Origin: an uncultured Saprospiraceae bacterium
Lineage (GTDB): Bacteria; Bacteroidota; Bacteroidia; Chitinophagales; Saprospiraceae
Reading direction: 5' to 3'
Length of the DNA: 64,000 nt
Assembly: GCA_937928575.1 (NCBI GenBank)
Contig: CALFWW010000072.1
Location: 1-64,000, forward strand
In this document: positions 27,639 to 37,053 of the stretch, piece after piece
Layout of the letters: the number at the start of each line of letters is the position of its first letter
How positions within the stretch are numbered: the first letter of the stretch is position 1
Program-made: the position numbers and the translations under genes
Notes under the pieces: generated by a model
The model's database searches: none
Told to the model about the DNA's origin: nothing
What the model saw: the letters and a program-made list of their open reading frames with translations, nothing else

Positions 27639-28430
27639 TCAAGCGCCTTTCTTCAGTGTCTCTTCTCGATTTTTTTCCATAATCAGTTTTTTCTGATAAC
27701 GTCCTTGAACAATATCTACCACCACCATAATAAAGAGTATGAAATAAAATGTCGTCTTACTCATTGGGATAATTTCATTACCGAATAACTTTAGATGGGC
27801 AAGGTGACCTCCTTCTGTTACCAACATAATACCTACAACAAAAAGAACGAACAATCCAAGGACCTCATACATTCGATTTTTCTTCAGGAAATTAGAGACC
27901 ACTTCAGCAAGCGCAATCATCAAGATACCACTGACAACAATCGCCGCAGCCATTACCCAAAACACATCGGTCAGTGCAATCGCACTTAAAATCGAATCAA
28001 AAGAGAAAACCAAATTCATGATGATAATCATAAATAAAACGGAACCTGTTGATGCAGTTTTTTTATCCTCCAAGGCGTTATGTTCTTGCAATGACATCAT
28101 GTGCCAGATCTCTTTCATGGCAGTATAAATAATGAAAATTCCACCAGCTAAAACAATCAAGCTGTGTCCATTAAAGTGTCCTTCCACAAAATCTTTCATA
28201 CCATCGGGGAAATGAAAAAGAACACTTTGAAACTTTTCGATCAAATTGACCAAAATGAAAAGCAGCGCAATTCTTAAAAAGATAGCCAATCCAATTCCGA
28301 CTTGTCGTACCCATTTTTGTTTGTCTTCCGGAGCTCTCTTGGATTCAAGCGATATATACAATAGGTTGTCAAAACCAAGTACTGCTTGAAGTAAAATCAA
28401 TAATGCGAGTGTAATTAAATTTTCTACCAT
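27639..28430 (-). CDS. TerC-family integral membrane protein
   Basis: 263 residues with about seven transmembrane helices. The first helix contains QAVLGFDNLLYISLESKRAP and the fifth region contains NLVFSFDSILSAIALTDVF, the two acidic FDN/FDS motifs of the TerC family. TerC/Alx-type proteins are linked to manganese export and metal loading of secreted enzymes; some are tied to tellurite resistance. No ter operon is nearby, so a metal-homeostasis role is the more likely reading. Single gene, minus strand. Confidence 0.9.
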   Translation of the reverse strand: MVENLITLALLILLQAVLGFDNLLYISLESKRAPEDKQKWVRQVGIGLAIFLRIALLFILVNLIEKFQSVLFHFPDGMKDFVEGHFNGHSLIVLAGGIFIIYTAMKEIWHMMSLQEHNALEDKKTASTGSVLFMIIIMNLVFSFDSILSAIALTDVFWVMAAAIVVSGILMIALAEVVSNFLKKNRMYEVLGLFVLFVVGIMLVTEGGHLAHLKLFGNEIIPMSKTTFYFILFIMVVVDIVQGRYQKKLIMEKNREETLKKGA

Positions 28431-28817
28431 AATACTAGTGTCTGTAAAGAGCGCGAATATAATGGAATCCGAATTATTAGAAAAAGAAATACATTATTAT
28501 CATTTGAAATCTCTTGCTTCTTGAAGAAAGGACCACTAAATATTGTTGAAACAGGTAATTTACCAGTATCGGCTCTATTTTTAGTAGTCGGATTATCGGA
28601 TTGGGTACTTCATTATTTAATTCTCCTCTTATCAATACGCAGTTGAATTTGTGGAATTTAGCTATACAACACCATTCACCATGAAATTTAAAAACATTGA
28701 TACAGGAATCGGTTTGAAATATCGGATTAAAAAATTACTAGAAATGGGCTCTAACTTTACATTAAACGTTGCTAAATTTTTTTAGCAGGTTTTTCGGAAT
28801 TCAATTGTTTACGATTT
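28431..28817. other. Intergenic region, nothing clear
   Basis: 387 bases between the TerC gene and the haem-protein gene, both on the minus strand. A plus-strand ATG at 28681 opens about 34 codons without recognisable similarity and is not called. No hairpins of terminator strength and no repeats were noticed. It should contain the TerC promoter. Confidence 0.4.
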
Positions 28818-29399
28818 TTACTCTTTCAAACGAATACTCCACATACCACGTAATTCGCCACTTTTATAATTAACTGCTTGGTCTGTTGGATACAAATTTT
28901 TGATGTGCTCGTAATCTTTTTCTAACAATTGCTCTTCAATTTTTCCATGGCATTTCAAGCACAATGGCATCATGTGAATCGGTGCATGAAAGATAATTTG
29001 ATCATTAATTTTTTTGACAATAGGTTCTAATTTTTGACCAGAAGCTGCTTGTTTTTGATAAGCCATTAATTGCTTTTGTTCATAATTTGTAGGATTGTTG
29101 TTAGGGTTTCTGATTTTCAAAGAGGTTCTTTTAATGTCTACATTATATAATTGTTGTAAACTATCCACTAAAGGAGAAGCGTTGAGATTGCAATACGACA
29201 ATGCATTGGCAACACCACCTTCCTTCATTGCTTTTTGCAAATTTCCACCTAATGTAGAAAAAGTACTTGCAGCAATTTTTTTTCCTTCTTGTAGATATTT
29301 GGTTTTATCTGCATTCGATATGGATTCGTTTTTAGAGGTGTCATGGAAACAATTGGCCAAAAATAAAACGGAGAAAACAATACAAATAAAATATTTCAT
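28818..29399 (-). CDS. Tll0287-like c-type haem lipoprotein
   Basis: 193 residues. The signal peptide has a lipobox-like LANC (about Cys 17). The mature protein matches the Tll0287/DUF3365 pattern: GGNLQKAMKEGGVANALSYC, a middle region with R-SLKIRNPNNNPTNYE, a haem-attachment motif CLKCH near residue 148-152, and the end LRGMWSIRLKE. Proteins of this fold bind one c-type haem and serve as small redox or sensor proteins. The location is periplasmic or outer-membrane anchored. No electron partner is adjacent. Confidence 0.82.
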   Translation of the reverse strand: MKYFICIVFSVLFLANCFHDTSKNESISNADKTKYLQEGKKIAASTFSTLGGNLQKAMKEGGVANALSYCNLNASPLVDSLQQLYNVDIKRTSLKIRNPNNNPTNYEQKQLMAYQKQAASGQKLEPIVKKINDQIIFHAPIHMMPLCLKCHGKIEEQLLEKDYEHIKNLYPTDQAVNYKSGELRGMWSIRLKE

Positions 29400-29781
29400 A
29401 ATGCGATTTTAATACTGTGAAAATGATTGTGGTAAGATATAAAGAATCCTCATTTTTATTTTTCAAAATTGATGGATGCAATCACCTTCGAAATACAAAT
29501 CCAGTAATTTGTTTTTTTTAAAATGGGAACTATTATTAACAGCAGCGGGTTATAGTGTTGTATCAAGAGACCATTCAGGTCAGCAACCGAGCAACAAACG
29601 TCACGGTGCTAAAATCGATACGGGCTTGTCTGTCAAAAAAGTTTGAATAAAAATGATAAGTCTGGGTTTTGACGGTGGGCGGTTGACGGTGAATACGCGA
29701 GGAGCTCGCGATCTCACGTATTCCCTGTTCACCGTCAAACGTTCACCGTCTCACTATCCACCATCCTAAAAAAATAAAACT
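29400..29781. other. Intergenic region with a palindromic repeat cluster
   Basis: 382 bases. The right half (29668-29757) holds the first of three GACGGTGAAC-type repeat clusters, described separately. The left half is plain AT-rich DNA that should carry promoters of the flanking divergent genes. No ORF is supported. Confidence 0.5.
29668..29757. repeat. GACGGTGAAC-type palindromic repeat, cluster A
   Basis: GACGGTGGGCGG and GACGGTGAATACGCGAG on the left are mirrored by CTCACGTATTC, GTTCACCGTC and GTTCACCGTC on the right. They surround a core GAGCTCGCGA. Shared words (GACGGTGAA, ACGCGAGG) recur in clusters B and C. This resembles dispersed extragenic palindromes of Bacteroidota genomes. The function is unknown. 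Confidence 0.7.
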
Positions 29782-30219
29782 ATGATTCAAAAATGCGACA
29801 AATGCGGAAAGAGAATTGGTTTCAACGAAGCCTATATCTCAATTACTTACAACTTACAGACCGAGCAGTACGATATAGCCCAACAAGAAAATTACATAGA
29901 TATTCAACATTCAGAAGTGGTGATGATATTTTGCGGAAATTGTGGAAACCAACAAAATGCACACAAGATGAAAGAAGCAATTGATTTGCAAAAAGTCACT
30001 TATCAACGACAGCCTCCACAAGGAACAGAACATTTTGAATATGGTACAAAGGCGCACGCTGACTTTCTGAAAAAGGAGATGGCACTTCAACCAGAATTTG
30101 AATTTTTGCGTTATCCACGATGGTTGCAAAGTCGCCTGCGAAAGATGACTAAAGAGCAAAACTGCACTTACCGAGAAATATATGATGATCTCGAAGATCT
30201 GATAAAAGCATTTACCTAA
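29782..30219 (+). CDS. Zinc-ribbon-like protein, long paralogue
   Basis: 145 residues. An N-terminal CDKCGKRI and a second CGNCGNQ about 50 residues later form a four-cysteine zinc ribbon. Between them NEAYISITYNLQTEQYDIA is shared in outline with the next gene. The C-terminal part (about 85-145) is basic and helical (YPRWLQSRLRKMTKEQN) and could bind nucleic acid. The family is not recognised. It is 24 bases from its shorter paralogue and lies between repeat clusters A and B. Confidence 0.7.
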   Translation: MIQKCDKCGKRIGFNEAYISITYNLQTEQYDIAQQENYIDIQHSEVVMIFCGNCGNQQNAHKMKEAIDLQKVTYQRQPPQGTEHFEYGTKAHADFLKKEMALQPEFEFLRYPRWLQSRLRKMTKEQNCTYREIYDDLEDLIKAFT

Positions 30220-30243
30220 CATTTAAAATAAAATCAACTATTT

Positions 30244-30474
30244 ATGAATAATTGCCAATTGTGTAACAAAATAATTCCGATGGGAGAAAAATTCGCAACT
30301 TTAGATTATAACATCGAAACCATGAAACAGGACATAGATGGACTGTCGGTCGAAGTGATAAGTTCGGAGACCATTTACAAGCTATGCATATATTGTGCAG
30401 CTGAAAATAATCAGCATGAGACCAGACAATTTTTAAAGAGAATAATCTCACAATCCAATGGAAGGTCGAATTAG
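30244..30474 (+). CDS. Zinc-ribbon-like protein, short paralogue
   Basis: 76 residues. CQLCNKII at the start and CIYCAAEN about 45 residues later repeat the cysteine layout of the preceding gene, as does FATLDYNIETMKQDI. It lacks that gene's basic C-terminal part. It is almost certainly a tandem duplicate. Function unknown; a regulatory or adaptor role is possible. Repeat cluster B begins a few bases after the stop. Confidence 0.65.
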   Translation: MNNCQLCNKIIPMGEKFATLDYNIETMKQDIDGLSVEVISSETIYKLCIYCAAENNQHETRQFLKRIISQSNGRSN

Positions 30475-30476
30475 GA

Positions 30477-30525
30477 AGGGTTGGACGGTGAACGGAGAAC
30501 GCTTGACGGTGAACGGGGACTACGC
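30477..30525. repeat. GACGGTGAAC-type repeat, cluster B
   Basis: GGACGGTGAACGG occurs, then TTGACGGTGAACGGGG followed by ACTACGCGAGG. The word order matches the left arm of cluster A and the reverse complement of cluster C. Confidence 0.7.
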
Positions 30526-30604
30526 GAGGCAATGTCATGGAAATAAGGATTTTCGACAGTTAAAATTTAGAGTAATTAAATTTTTATCAGAACAATATTA
30601 AATT

Positions 30605-30672
30605 AACCTCTTGTCATTCTGAGTATAGGCGTCGTACTCGTCCAGATTATGGAATCGAAGAATCTAGAGGTT
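30605..30672. repeat. TCATTCTGAG...GAAGAATCT dispersed-type element
   Basis: Bounded by the inverted repeat AACCTCT (30605-30611) and AGAGGTT (30666-30672). Inside it reads TGTCATTCTGAG near the left and GGAATCGAAGAATCT at the right. This word pair is known from dispersed intergenic repeats in many bacterial genomes. The origin and function here are unknown. Confidence 0.6.
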
Positions 30673-30804
30673 GGTAGGATTTTAAACTTCGACCGTGTAT
30701 TGGCTTAAGTGAGTGAGCTGCGGAGAAATCTGAGAACTCTGAACATAGATTTTAGTGTAAAATTGATTCGACGAGTAAATAGATTTCTTCACTAGCTCAA
30801 GATC

Positions 30805-30903
30805 AATTACACGAGGATCTCGCGACTCCACGTACTCCTCGCGCATTACCCGTTCCCGGTCTACCGTCCAACCGTCACCGTCCACTGTCACCGTCAACGT
30901 TTC
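30805..30903. repeat. GACGGTGAAC-type repeat, cluster C (inverted)
   Basis: On the minus strand this reads repeated GACGGT words, a GGGAACGGGTAA stretch, then GCGCGAGGAGTACGTGGAG and TCGCGAGATCCTCGTG. It is the same element type as clusters A and B in opposite orientation, with its own GAGGATCTCGCG internal palindrome. Confidence 0.7.
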
Positions 30904-31002
30904 CCAAAATTTATTATCTTTAACAGCCTTACAATAACTACCTTATACAACAGATAAGTATCACCCGCTTACCTGATTAATTTTTATTGAAAAAAAACAA
31001 AT

Positions 31003-33702
31003 ATGCACATACATTTTGCAACCACTTTTGGTTTCGAAAATGTCTATCCTAAATTAGTAAATTCGAATAATGCTCAAGTACATGGTGAAATTCAGCAAGG
31101 TGCAAAAGGATTGTTGGAATACCTCGAATTACATCTGGGAAAACAACGATTGAATGCGGCCAATGCGATGCGTGTGAGCGCGTTTCGCAAAACCATCTTA
31201 AAAGTATTGTCTAGCCATCCCAATTTATATTTCGCAAAGTCTTTTAGTCAAGATGCTTGGGGCACTGCACAACAATTATTGGTATGGCGGGATGAATTAA
31301 AACTTGCTGGTTGGGAATTTAATTGTGATCGACAAGAAATGAAACGGCTTCATGCGCTTTCACTAATTGAAAAAGAGCTTAAAGATCTTCCCAAAGGAGT
31401 CAACGATCGGTGGAGATTGATGATAGAAGACATCCGTAATTGGAATGTTACTTTTCCAATAGATAAAATTACTGTTTATGAGGATCGTGATTTAATGAAT
31501 CCTTTTTATATCGAATTATTTGATTTGTTATCAACTAAAAATGTGGAAGTGAATTATCATCCATACAATTATGAGATAGCGGGTACAACCGACTTGGCGA
31601 ATTTTCAAAGAAAACTAAGTAGCAACTCGAAAGTCGAAAAAGTAAAATGTCAAAATGATGGTTCCTTAATTATCCTGAAAGCGGATAATGATAAATTGAT
31701 TGCAGATGCTTTAGGAGAATATTTTTCAACAAATGAAATCAATTCCAAACCTGTTTTGGTCATTCCGGATAGAGGAGCGATTTTGGAAGAAGCGATGGTG
31801 CAAAGAGGATTGCCTGCGATTGGATATACGGCTAGATTAACAGATGGTGCTTTCGATCAATTATTGAGTTTGATTCCATTATTTTTATGGAAGCCCATCG
31901 AAATCGAAAAACTGATGCAGTTTTTGACATTACCAAATGCACCGATCAAGAAAAGTCTTAGAAATAAATTATCTAGATATTATTCCAACCAGAAAATTGA
32001 CGATGTAGATGAATTGTTGGAAGAGGAGAAGATTAAATTATGGTTTGAAAAAAGCAAATACAGAATCGATGAAGGTGCACCGAGAGATGAAGTGGTTGCT
32101 GTTTATGCAGATTTGAAAAAATGGGCATTGGCTTATCTTTCCCATATCAAAAAACAGGAAAAAGCTCATAAAACAGAAGACAAACGTAGCCGCCCTCTGT
32201 CGAGTTTGGCAACTCATTGCTCAGAAATTATCTCATTGATTCAATCAGAAAAATCCGAAACGGAGCTTGTCAATATAATAGAATTACAAAGGTGGCTAAA
32301 TGCGTTGGAACAAGACGGTTTTATTCGCCAGTATGAAAATGAGAAAAATGCATTTGAATATACGATGCATCCTGCAAATTTAATAACGGCTTGCGACCAT
32401 ATTGTTTATTGGAATTTTATTGAGAATGGAAATCCGATTGCAACTGATCCAGCTTGGACTGCAGAAGAATTGGCATTTTTGAATATTCGGCTACATAATG
32501 TTGATAATAGGATTCAGTTGTGGTATCAACAACAATCAAATGCAGTATTGCAGACGAAACAACAGTTGATTTTATGTATACCTGATAACCAACAAGGTGT
32601 AGAAATTGAAAGCAATGCACTGTATTATGATTTGTTGGCGACCTTCCATTCCATTCTTCCTATGACCAATGTAATCGATGTTAATTCGAAGATTGAGATT
32701 AGTGGAAAGTCTATAGATACAATTCCATATTCGCCCAAAGAACTGCCGCAATCCAAAATTTCCTGGCAAATTGATAACACTGAAAAATTTGTCAAAAGAG
32801 AACAGGATTCTTATAGCAGCTTGTCAAAGTTATTTTTTCATCCAAGTGCTTATGTGTTGAATTACTTGCTTAAAATCCGACCTGAAGAAATTCCAGAAAT
32901 GGAAGTTACCACTAGATTAAAGGGAAACATTGCACATCATGTAGCTGAAGCATTATGGAAAATTGAGGATTTATTCCAACAATCTGATGACGAATTAAGA
33001 AAAACCATTCGTGAAGAAATTAAAACGAAAATTGAAAAAGAAGGAACTATTTTTCTTTCAAAAAAACACACTGTTGCAAAAATTACGTTTGAAAATGTAG
33101 TGCTCAATTCATTTGTTTATTTAATTCAAGCCATCAAAGAAAACAATTGGCGATTTTTAGAAGCAGAAGAAAAACATAATATTTACGGGCCGATTCCATT
33201 AAATGGATATATTGATTTGGTCTTAATTCGAGCAGATCACGAAATTGCAATTGTTGACTTAAAATGGGGCGGTTTTACCGCTAGAAAATCAGAATTACTT
33301 ATTGAGCAAGAATTACAATTACTCATTTATGATCGGCTTTTGAAAGAAAAATATCCAGACAAACAGATTCATTTACAATATTATATTATTACAGAACAAC
33401 AATTTGTTGCAAGAAATAACAATGCATTTTCAGCTGCTACAGTAATTGAGCTAGAAACTTCAATAGAGTCCAATCATCGAGCCCTATTGTGGGAAAAAAT
33501 GATCGCTACTTTTAATGAAAGGTGGAAACAAATTGAGGAAGGAAGGATTGAAGTAGGAGATGGGTTTTATGTAAATGCAATTGCCAATGAATTTCCCATG
33601 TGGCAGGATCAAGAGACTTATCTATCAATGCCTGTAGCCTCCAATAGGAAAGAGACGGACCGATATTCTGTTTACAAAAACTTAAATGGGCACAATCGAT
33701 GA
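31003..33702 (+). CDS. AddB-like PD-(D/E)XK nuclease family protein
   Basis: 899 residues. The long N-terminal part resembles the inactive helicase-like body of AddB (DRGAILEEAMVQRGLPAIGY, then LTDGAFDQLLSLIPLFLWKP). The C-terminal nuclease region holds YSSLSKLFFHPSAYVLNYLL, then GNIAHHVAEALW, GYIDLVLI (Asp near 736) and IVDLKWGG (Asp and Lys near 750-752), the PD-(D/E)XK core. I do not see the four-cysteine iron-sulfur arrangement of Bacillus AddB. The stop overlaps the next gene's ATG by four bases (ATGA), so the products are made as a pair. Expected role: double-strand-break end processing, or attack on foreign DNA. Confidence 0.8.
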   Translation: MHIHFATTFGFENVYPKLVNSNNAQVHGEIQQGAKGLLEYLELHLGKQRLNAANAMRVSAFRKTILKVLSSHPNLYFAKSFSQDAWGTAQQLLVWRDELKLAGWEFNCDRQEMKRLHALSLIEKELKDLPKGVNDRWRLMIEDIRNWNVTFPIDKITVYEDRDLMNPFYIELFDLLSTKNVEVNYHPYNYEIAGTTDLANFQRKLSSNSKVEKVKCQNDGSLIILKADNDKLIADALGEYFSTNEINSKPVLVIPDRGAILEEAMVQRGLPAIGYTARLTDGAFDQLLSLIPLFLWKPIEIEKLMQFLTLPNAPIKKSLRNKLSRYYSNQKIDDVDELLEEEKIKLWFEKSKYRIDEGAPRDEVVAVYADLKKWALAYLSHIKKQEKAHKTEDKRSRPLSSLATHCSEIISLIQSEKSETELVNIIELQRWLNALEQDGFIRQYENEKNAFEYTMHPANLITACDHIVYWNFIENGNPIATDPAWTAEELAFLNIRLHNVDNRIQLWYQQQSNAVLQTKQQLILCIPDNQQGVEIESNALYYDLLATFHSILPMTNVIDVNSKIEISGKSIDTIPYSPKELPQSKISWQIDNTEKFVKREQDSYSSLSKLFFHPSAYVLNYLLKIRPEEIPEMEVTTRLKGNIAHHVAEALWKIEDLFQQSDDELRKTIREEIKTKIEKEGTIFLSKKHTVAKITFENVVLNSFVYLIQAIKENNWRFLEAEEKHNIYGPIPLNGYIDLVLIRADHEIAIVDLKWGGFTARKSELLIEQELQLLIYDRLLKEKYPDKQIHLQYYIITEQQFVARNNNAFSAATVIELETSIESNHRALLWEKMIATFNERWKQIEEGRIEVGDGFYVNAIANEFPMWQDQETYLSMPVASNRKETDRYSVYKNLNGHNR

Positions 33703-36700
33703 ATTATCCTAACATTATAGCTGCGTCTGCGGGGTCAGGGAAGACCTACACAATTACAGAAGAGATATTTAAAAAAATTGACAACGGATCACTGTTGCCC
33801 AATCAATTGATTGCGACCACCTTCACGATTAAGTCTGCTACTGAACTAAAAGGAAGAATTCGCGAAAAATTAATTGAAGAGGGAAAAACAAAGGAAGCCA
33901 ACTTGATGAATGAAGCAATCATCGGGACGATCAATGCGGTGTCACTTCAATTACTGCAAAAGTATGCTTTCCAAGCCGGCATTTCTCCTGCGGTGCAGAC
34001 ACTCGATGAGAACGATCAGAAAGTAATTATCCGTGAGTTTTTGGGAATGTTTACCGACAATAAATTTTTGGAAATTGCTGATAAATTATATCAAGCATAC
34101 AACGGTTTCAATGTCACCATTCCAAAATACATAAATCATATTGAGTCTATTATTTTGAGATTGCGCGTAAATGATTTGGATCGTGCTGATCTGAAAAGTT
34201 ATGGAGAAAAATCGGTAGAAGAATTTTTTGAGTTATACAATGGTCCTATTGAAAAGCATGAAGATCAAAAAGCAAACCTACTTCGGTTGCTTAATGTTAT
34301 AATTGAACATCTCAACGCAGTAGAAATCACCGCAAAAGGCGTTCGTGAAGATTTCAATAAAGTAAAAGATACCTACAGAAAAATTGAATCAAATAGTTTT
34401 GCATGGAACGATTGGAGTGGATTATGTAAGTTCAAATTTTCAAAAAAATATCTCCCTCAACACTTGTTAGAGGAATTGAAAAATGCAGTTGGCAACTTCT
34501 TCAATAATGACCAATTTAGAGCAGATTATACCTATTATATCCAGCATTGCTTCAAGTATGCAGCACTAATTATTGAAGAATACGAAAAATATAAATCTGA
34601 AAGAGGATTGTTAGATTTTGCAGATCAAGAGGCTAAATTTTATGATTTATTGCAATATAATGAAGCAGTTAAAAAAGATATTCAACAACAATTTAAGTTG
34701 GTAGTGGTCGACGAGTTTCAAGATGTCAGTCCATTACAGCTGTCTATTTTTATGAAATTGACGGATATTATTAATGAAAATATTTGGGTCGGAGATCCTA
34801 AGCAAAGTATTTTTGCTTTTCGAGGTGCTGATCCTAGATTGATGAATGGTGTCATGAGCGAAATGCCTTCCACTAATATAAGTCAGTTAACAAAATCTTA
34901 CCGATCCAGAAAACAACTGGTTGATTTTGCCAATGTTATTTTTTCTCAAGCATTCAATTCAATGGAGGATGAAAAGGTAGTGTTGGAAACAGCTGAGGTA
35001 GCAACTACCAATCGTGATGAAAATGAAGATCATCAATTGAATATTGCAGTCAATTACTGGGAGTTGCAAGGTTCAGGAAATAGAGTTGATCAAAGGTTTG
35101 AAGTAATCGCAAATCAAATAAATCAACTAATTATCGATGAAGTTCAGGTTTTTGACAAAGAGGAAAAACAATATAGAGCCGCTAAATTTGGAGACATCGC
35201 CATTTTATGCCGTTTAAATAGTACTTGCAATAGTTTGGGAAAATATCTGTCAAAAAAAGGCATTCCCGTTGGTGTTTCTGGTTTTGGAGTCATGATCGAA
35301 CCTGAAATTATTTTGACCATGGCTTTATTGAAATTGATTATTTATCCAAAAGATACATTAGCTAAAGCAGAAGTGCTTTTGTTGACAAAATTCAATGGCG
35401 ATCAATCTGCAATGATAAATGATCGATTGACTGTGGAAAATAATCGACAATGGCAACAAGATAATTACTACCTAAAAGAACTTACAGCTATTCGTGAAAG
35501 GGTATTTGATTATTCGCCATCAAAGACATTGGAAACAATCCTATCTGATTTAAATTTGGAACAATTATTTGCAACATGGGGGAGTTTAAAACAACGTATT
35601 TCCAATACAGATGCATTGATTCGTCATGCAAATGAATATCAAGAAACTTGCAACCGATTACAAATGGCATCTTCCATTTCTGGTTTTTTGAATTGGATGT
35701 TGAAATTACAAGCATCAAATGAAGATACAATGGGTGTCCAATCAGGTAATGTCGTACAGATAATGACGTACCATTTGAGTAAAGGATTGGAATGGCCGAT
35801 TGTGTTGCTATGGAATTTAGACCATAAATTAATGGACAACTTCTATGGCGTTAATGTGGTAGGACCTGAAAAAATAAATATATGGAATCTACTAGATCAG
35901 CGTGAACTGCGTTTGTTCGTCAAGCCATTCTACGAAAAAAGCGCGCACGATGGATTTAATAACATTGTAAATACTAGTTCTATAAAGATTGCGGCAGTTC
36001 AAGATGCGATCGAAGAGGAAAAGCGATTGTATTATGTGGCAGTGACAAGAGCCAGGGATTACATTATATTTTGTACCTATCAAGCATCAAGTAGTATTGA
36101 AAAAGGGGAGCGAAAAGAATTTGAAATTCCCAATTTAGTCAACCCACAAATTCTCCAAAATGATATTGCAAATGACATAGATGGGACCTACACCACAAAT
36201 TTAACTTGGCATGAAAATGAATTGCGTGTAAGTATCCAACATTTTGTTTGCGAATCAAATCCTAGTCGAGAACAGGGTGATGATGCTATACACCAACATT
36301 ACTTTGACGAAAAAGCAGGTTTAAAGGAGTATGAAAAATTTAAGCTAAATCCATCAAATTCGGACCCACTCTTGGATGCCTCCGTATTGGCAATTCATCA
36401 GGTAAATACCAGAAATCCAATTCATAGAGATTATGATGAATCTGCTGAATTTGGGACGATGATCCACAACTTAATTTGCGCGTTTCATATTGAACGAGGC
36501 GAAGCGAATAATTGTCAAATGATTGAAAATTATTTTGAAGTTTTTGGATTTCAAAATGTGGTGGAAGTAGATTGGATGTACCATGCAATTCATCAATTCT
36601 ATTCGTTTTTAAAATCAGAATTTGACGGCATAAAAATTCATCGAGAGCTACCAATTCAAGCAATCACGGAAGAAGGGAATTATGTTAATGGAATTGTAGA

Positions 36701-37028
36701 TATGGTGTTGGAATTGGACAATGAAATTATAATCATTGACCACAAGACCTTCATAATGCCTGATTATCGAGAAAGTACTTATGCCTCCAAGGCCTTAAGC
36801 TATTCTGGTCAACTACATATGTATGAGACGATTTTGGCGAACTCGTTCAATAAAAAGATAAAAGGAAGTTTCATCTATTTCATTTTTGAAGGTATTATGT
36901 TGGAAATTGGAAAAAAATCAATTGCAACAACGCGCAAAAACATCGCTCAGAAAATATATTCAGATCAGCATAAAAAAAAGGACAACACTTTTCTTCAAAT
37001 GTTGATGAATCAAAAAGATAAAAAATAA
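33699..37028 (+). CDS. AddA-like UvrD-family helicase-nuclease
   Basis: 1109 residues. The superfamily 1 helicase motifs are clear: Walker A ASAGSGKT (about 9-16), Walker B VVVDEFQDVSPLQ (about 334-346), VGDPKQSIFAFRGADP (about 366-381), a QIMTYHLSKGLEWPIV motif V region and AVTRARDYIIF (about 781-791). The C-terminal nuclease domain has EFGTMIHNLICAF and GIVDMVLE...IIIIDHKTF. With the preceding gene it forms an AddAB/RecBCD-like complex that unwinds and digests DNA ends. The low similarity to textbook AddA and the flanking repeats leave open a specialised or defence role. A 25-base gap leads to the phosphoesterase gene. Confidence 0.85.
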   Translation: MNYPNIIAASAGSGKTYTITEEIFKKIDNGSLLPNQLIATTFTIKSATELKGRIREKLIEEGKTKEANLMNEAIIGTINAVSLQLLQKYAFQAGISPAVQTLDENDQKVIIREFLGMFTDNKFLEIADKLYQAYNGFNVTIPKYINHIESIILRLRVNDLDRADLKSYGEKSVEEFFELYNGPIEKHEDQKANLLRLLNVIIEHLNAVEITAKGVREDFNKVKDTYRKIESNSFAWNDWSGLCKFKFSKKYLPQHLLEELKNAVGNFFNNDQFRADYTYYIQHCFKYAALIIEEYEKYKSERGLLDFADQEAKFYDLLQYNEAVKKDIQQQFKLVVVDEFQDVSPLQLSIFMKLTDIINENIWVGDPKQSIFAFRGADPRLMNGVMSEMPSTNISQLTKSYRSRKQLVDFANVIFSQAFNSMEDEKVVLETAEVATTNRDENEDHQLNIAVNYWELQGSGNRVDQRFEVIANQINQLIIDEVQVFDKEEKQYRAAKFGDIAILCRLNSTCNSLGKYLSKKGIPVGVSGFGVMIEPEIILTMALLKLIIYPKDTLAKAEVLLLTKFNGDQSAMINDRLTVENNRQWQQDNYYLKELTAIRERVFDYSPSKTLETILSDLNLEQLFATWGSLKQRISNTDALIRHANEYQETCNRLQMASSISGFLNWMLKLQASNEDTMGVQSGNVVQIMTYHLSKGLEWPIVLLWNLDHKLMDNFYGVNVVGPEKINIWNLLDQRELRLFVKPFYEKSAHDGFNNIVNTSSIKIAAVQDAIEEEKRLYYVAVTRARDYIIFCTYQASSSIEKGERKEFEIPNLVNPQILQNDIANDIDGTYTTNLTWHENELRVSIQHFVCESNPSREQGDDAIHQHYFDEKAGLKEYEKFKLNPSNSDPLLDASVLAIHQVNTRNPIHRDYDESAEFGTMIHNLICAFHIERGEANNCQMIENYFEVFGFQNVVEVDWMYHAIHQFYSFLKSEFDGIKIHRELPIQAITEEGNYVNGIVDMVLELDNEIIIIDHKTFIMPDYRESTYASKALSYSGQLHMYETILANSFNKKIKGSFIYFIFEGIMLEIGKKSIATTRKNIAQKIYSDQHKKKDNTFLQMLMNQKDKK

Positions 37029-37053
37029 TTAACAAATCATTAGTACAACAGAC

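Larger units (their letters stand above)
30475..31002. other. Repeat-rich intergenic region before the helicase-nuclease genes
   Basis: 528 bases holding, in order, repeat cluster B, a TCATTCTGAG/GAAGAATCT-type element, an AT-rich stretch with AGAAATCT words, and repeat cluster C. A TATCTTTA box at 30915-30922 could be the -7 element for the downstream pair. A minus-strand 71-codon frame here is built from the repeats and is not called. Confidence 0.6.

Noticed and set aside
28681-28785. Small plus-strand open frame (about 34 codons)
   Set aside because: Short, no similarity, no promoter or conserved features; may be chance in AT-rich DNA.
30682-30897. Minus-strand 71-codon open frame with VDGDGWTVDRE-like start
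   Set aside because: It is made of repeat cluster C and neighbouring repeat DNA; no start context or family, so treated as a by-product of repeats.
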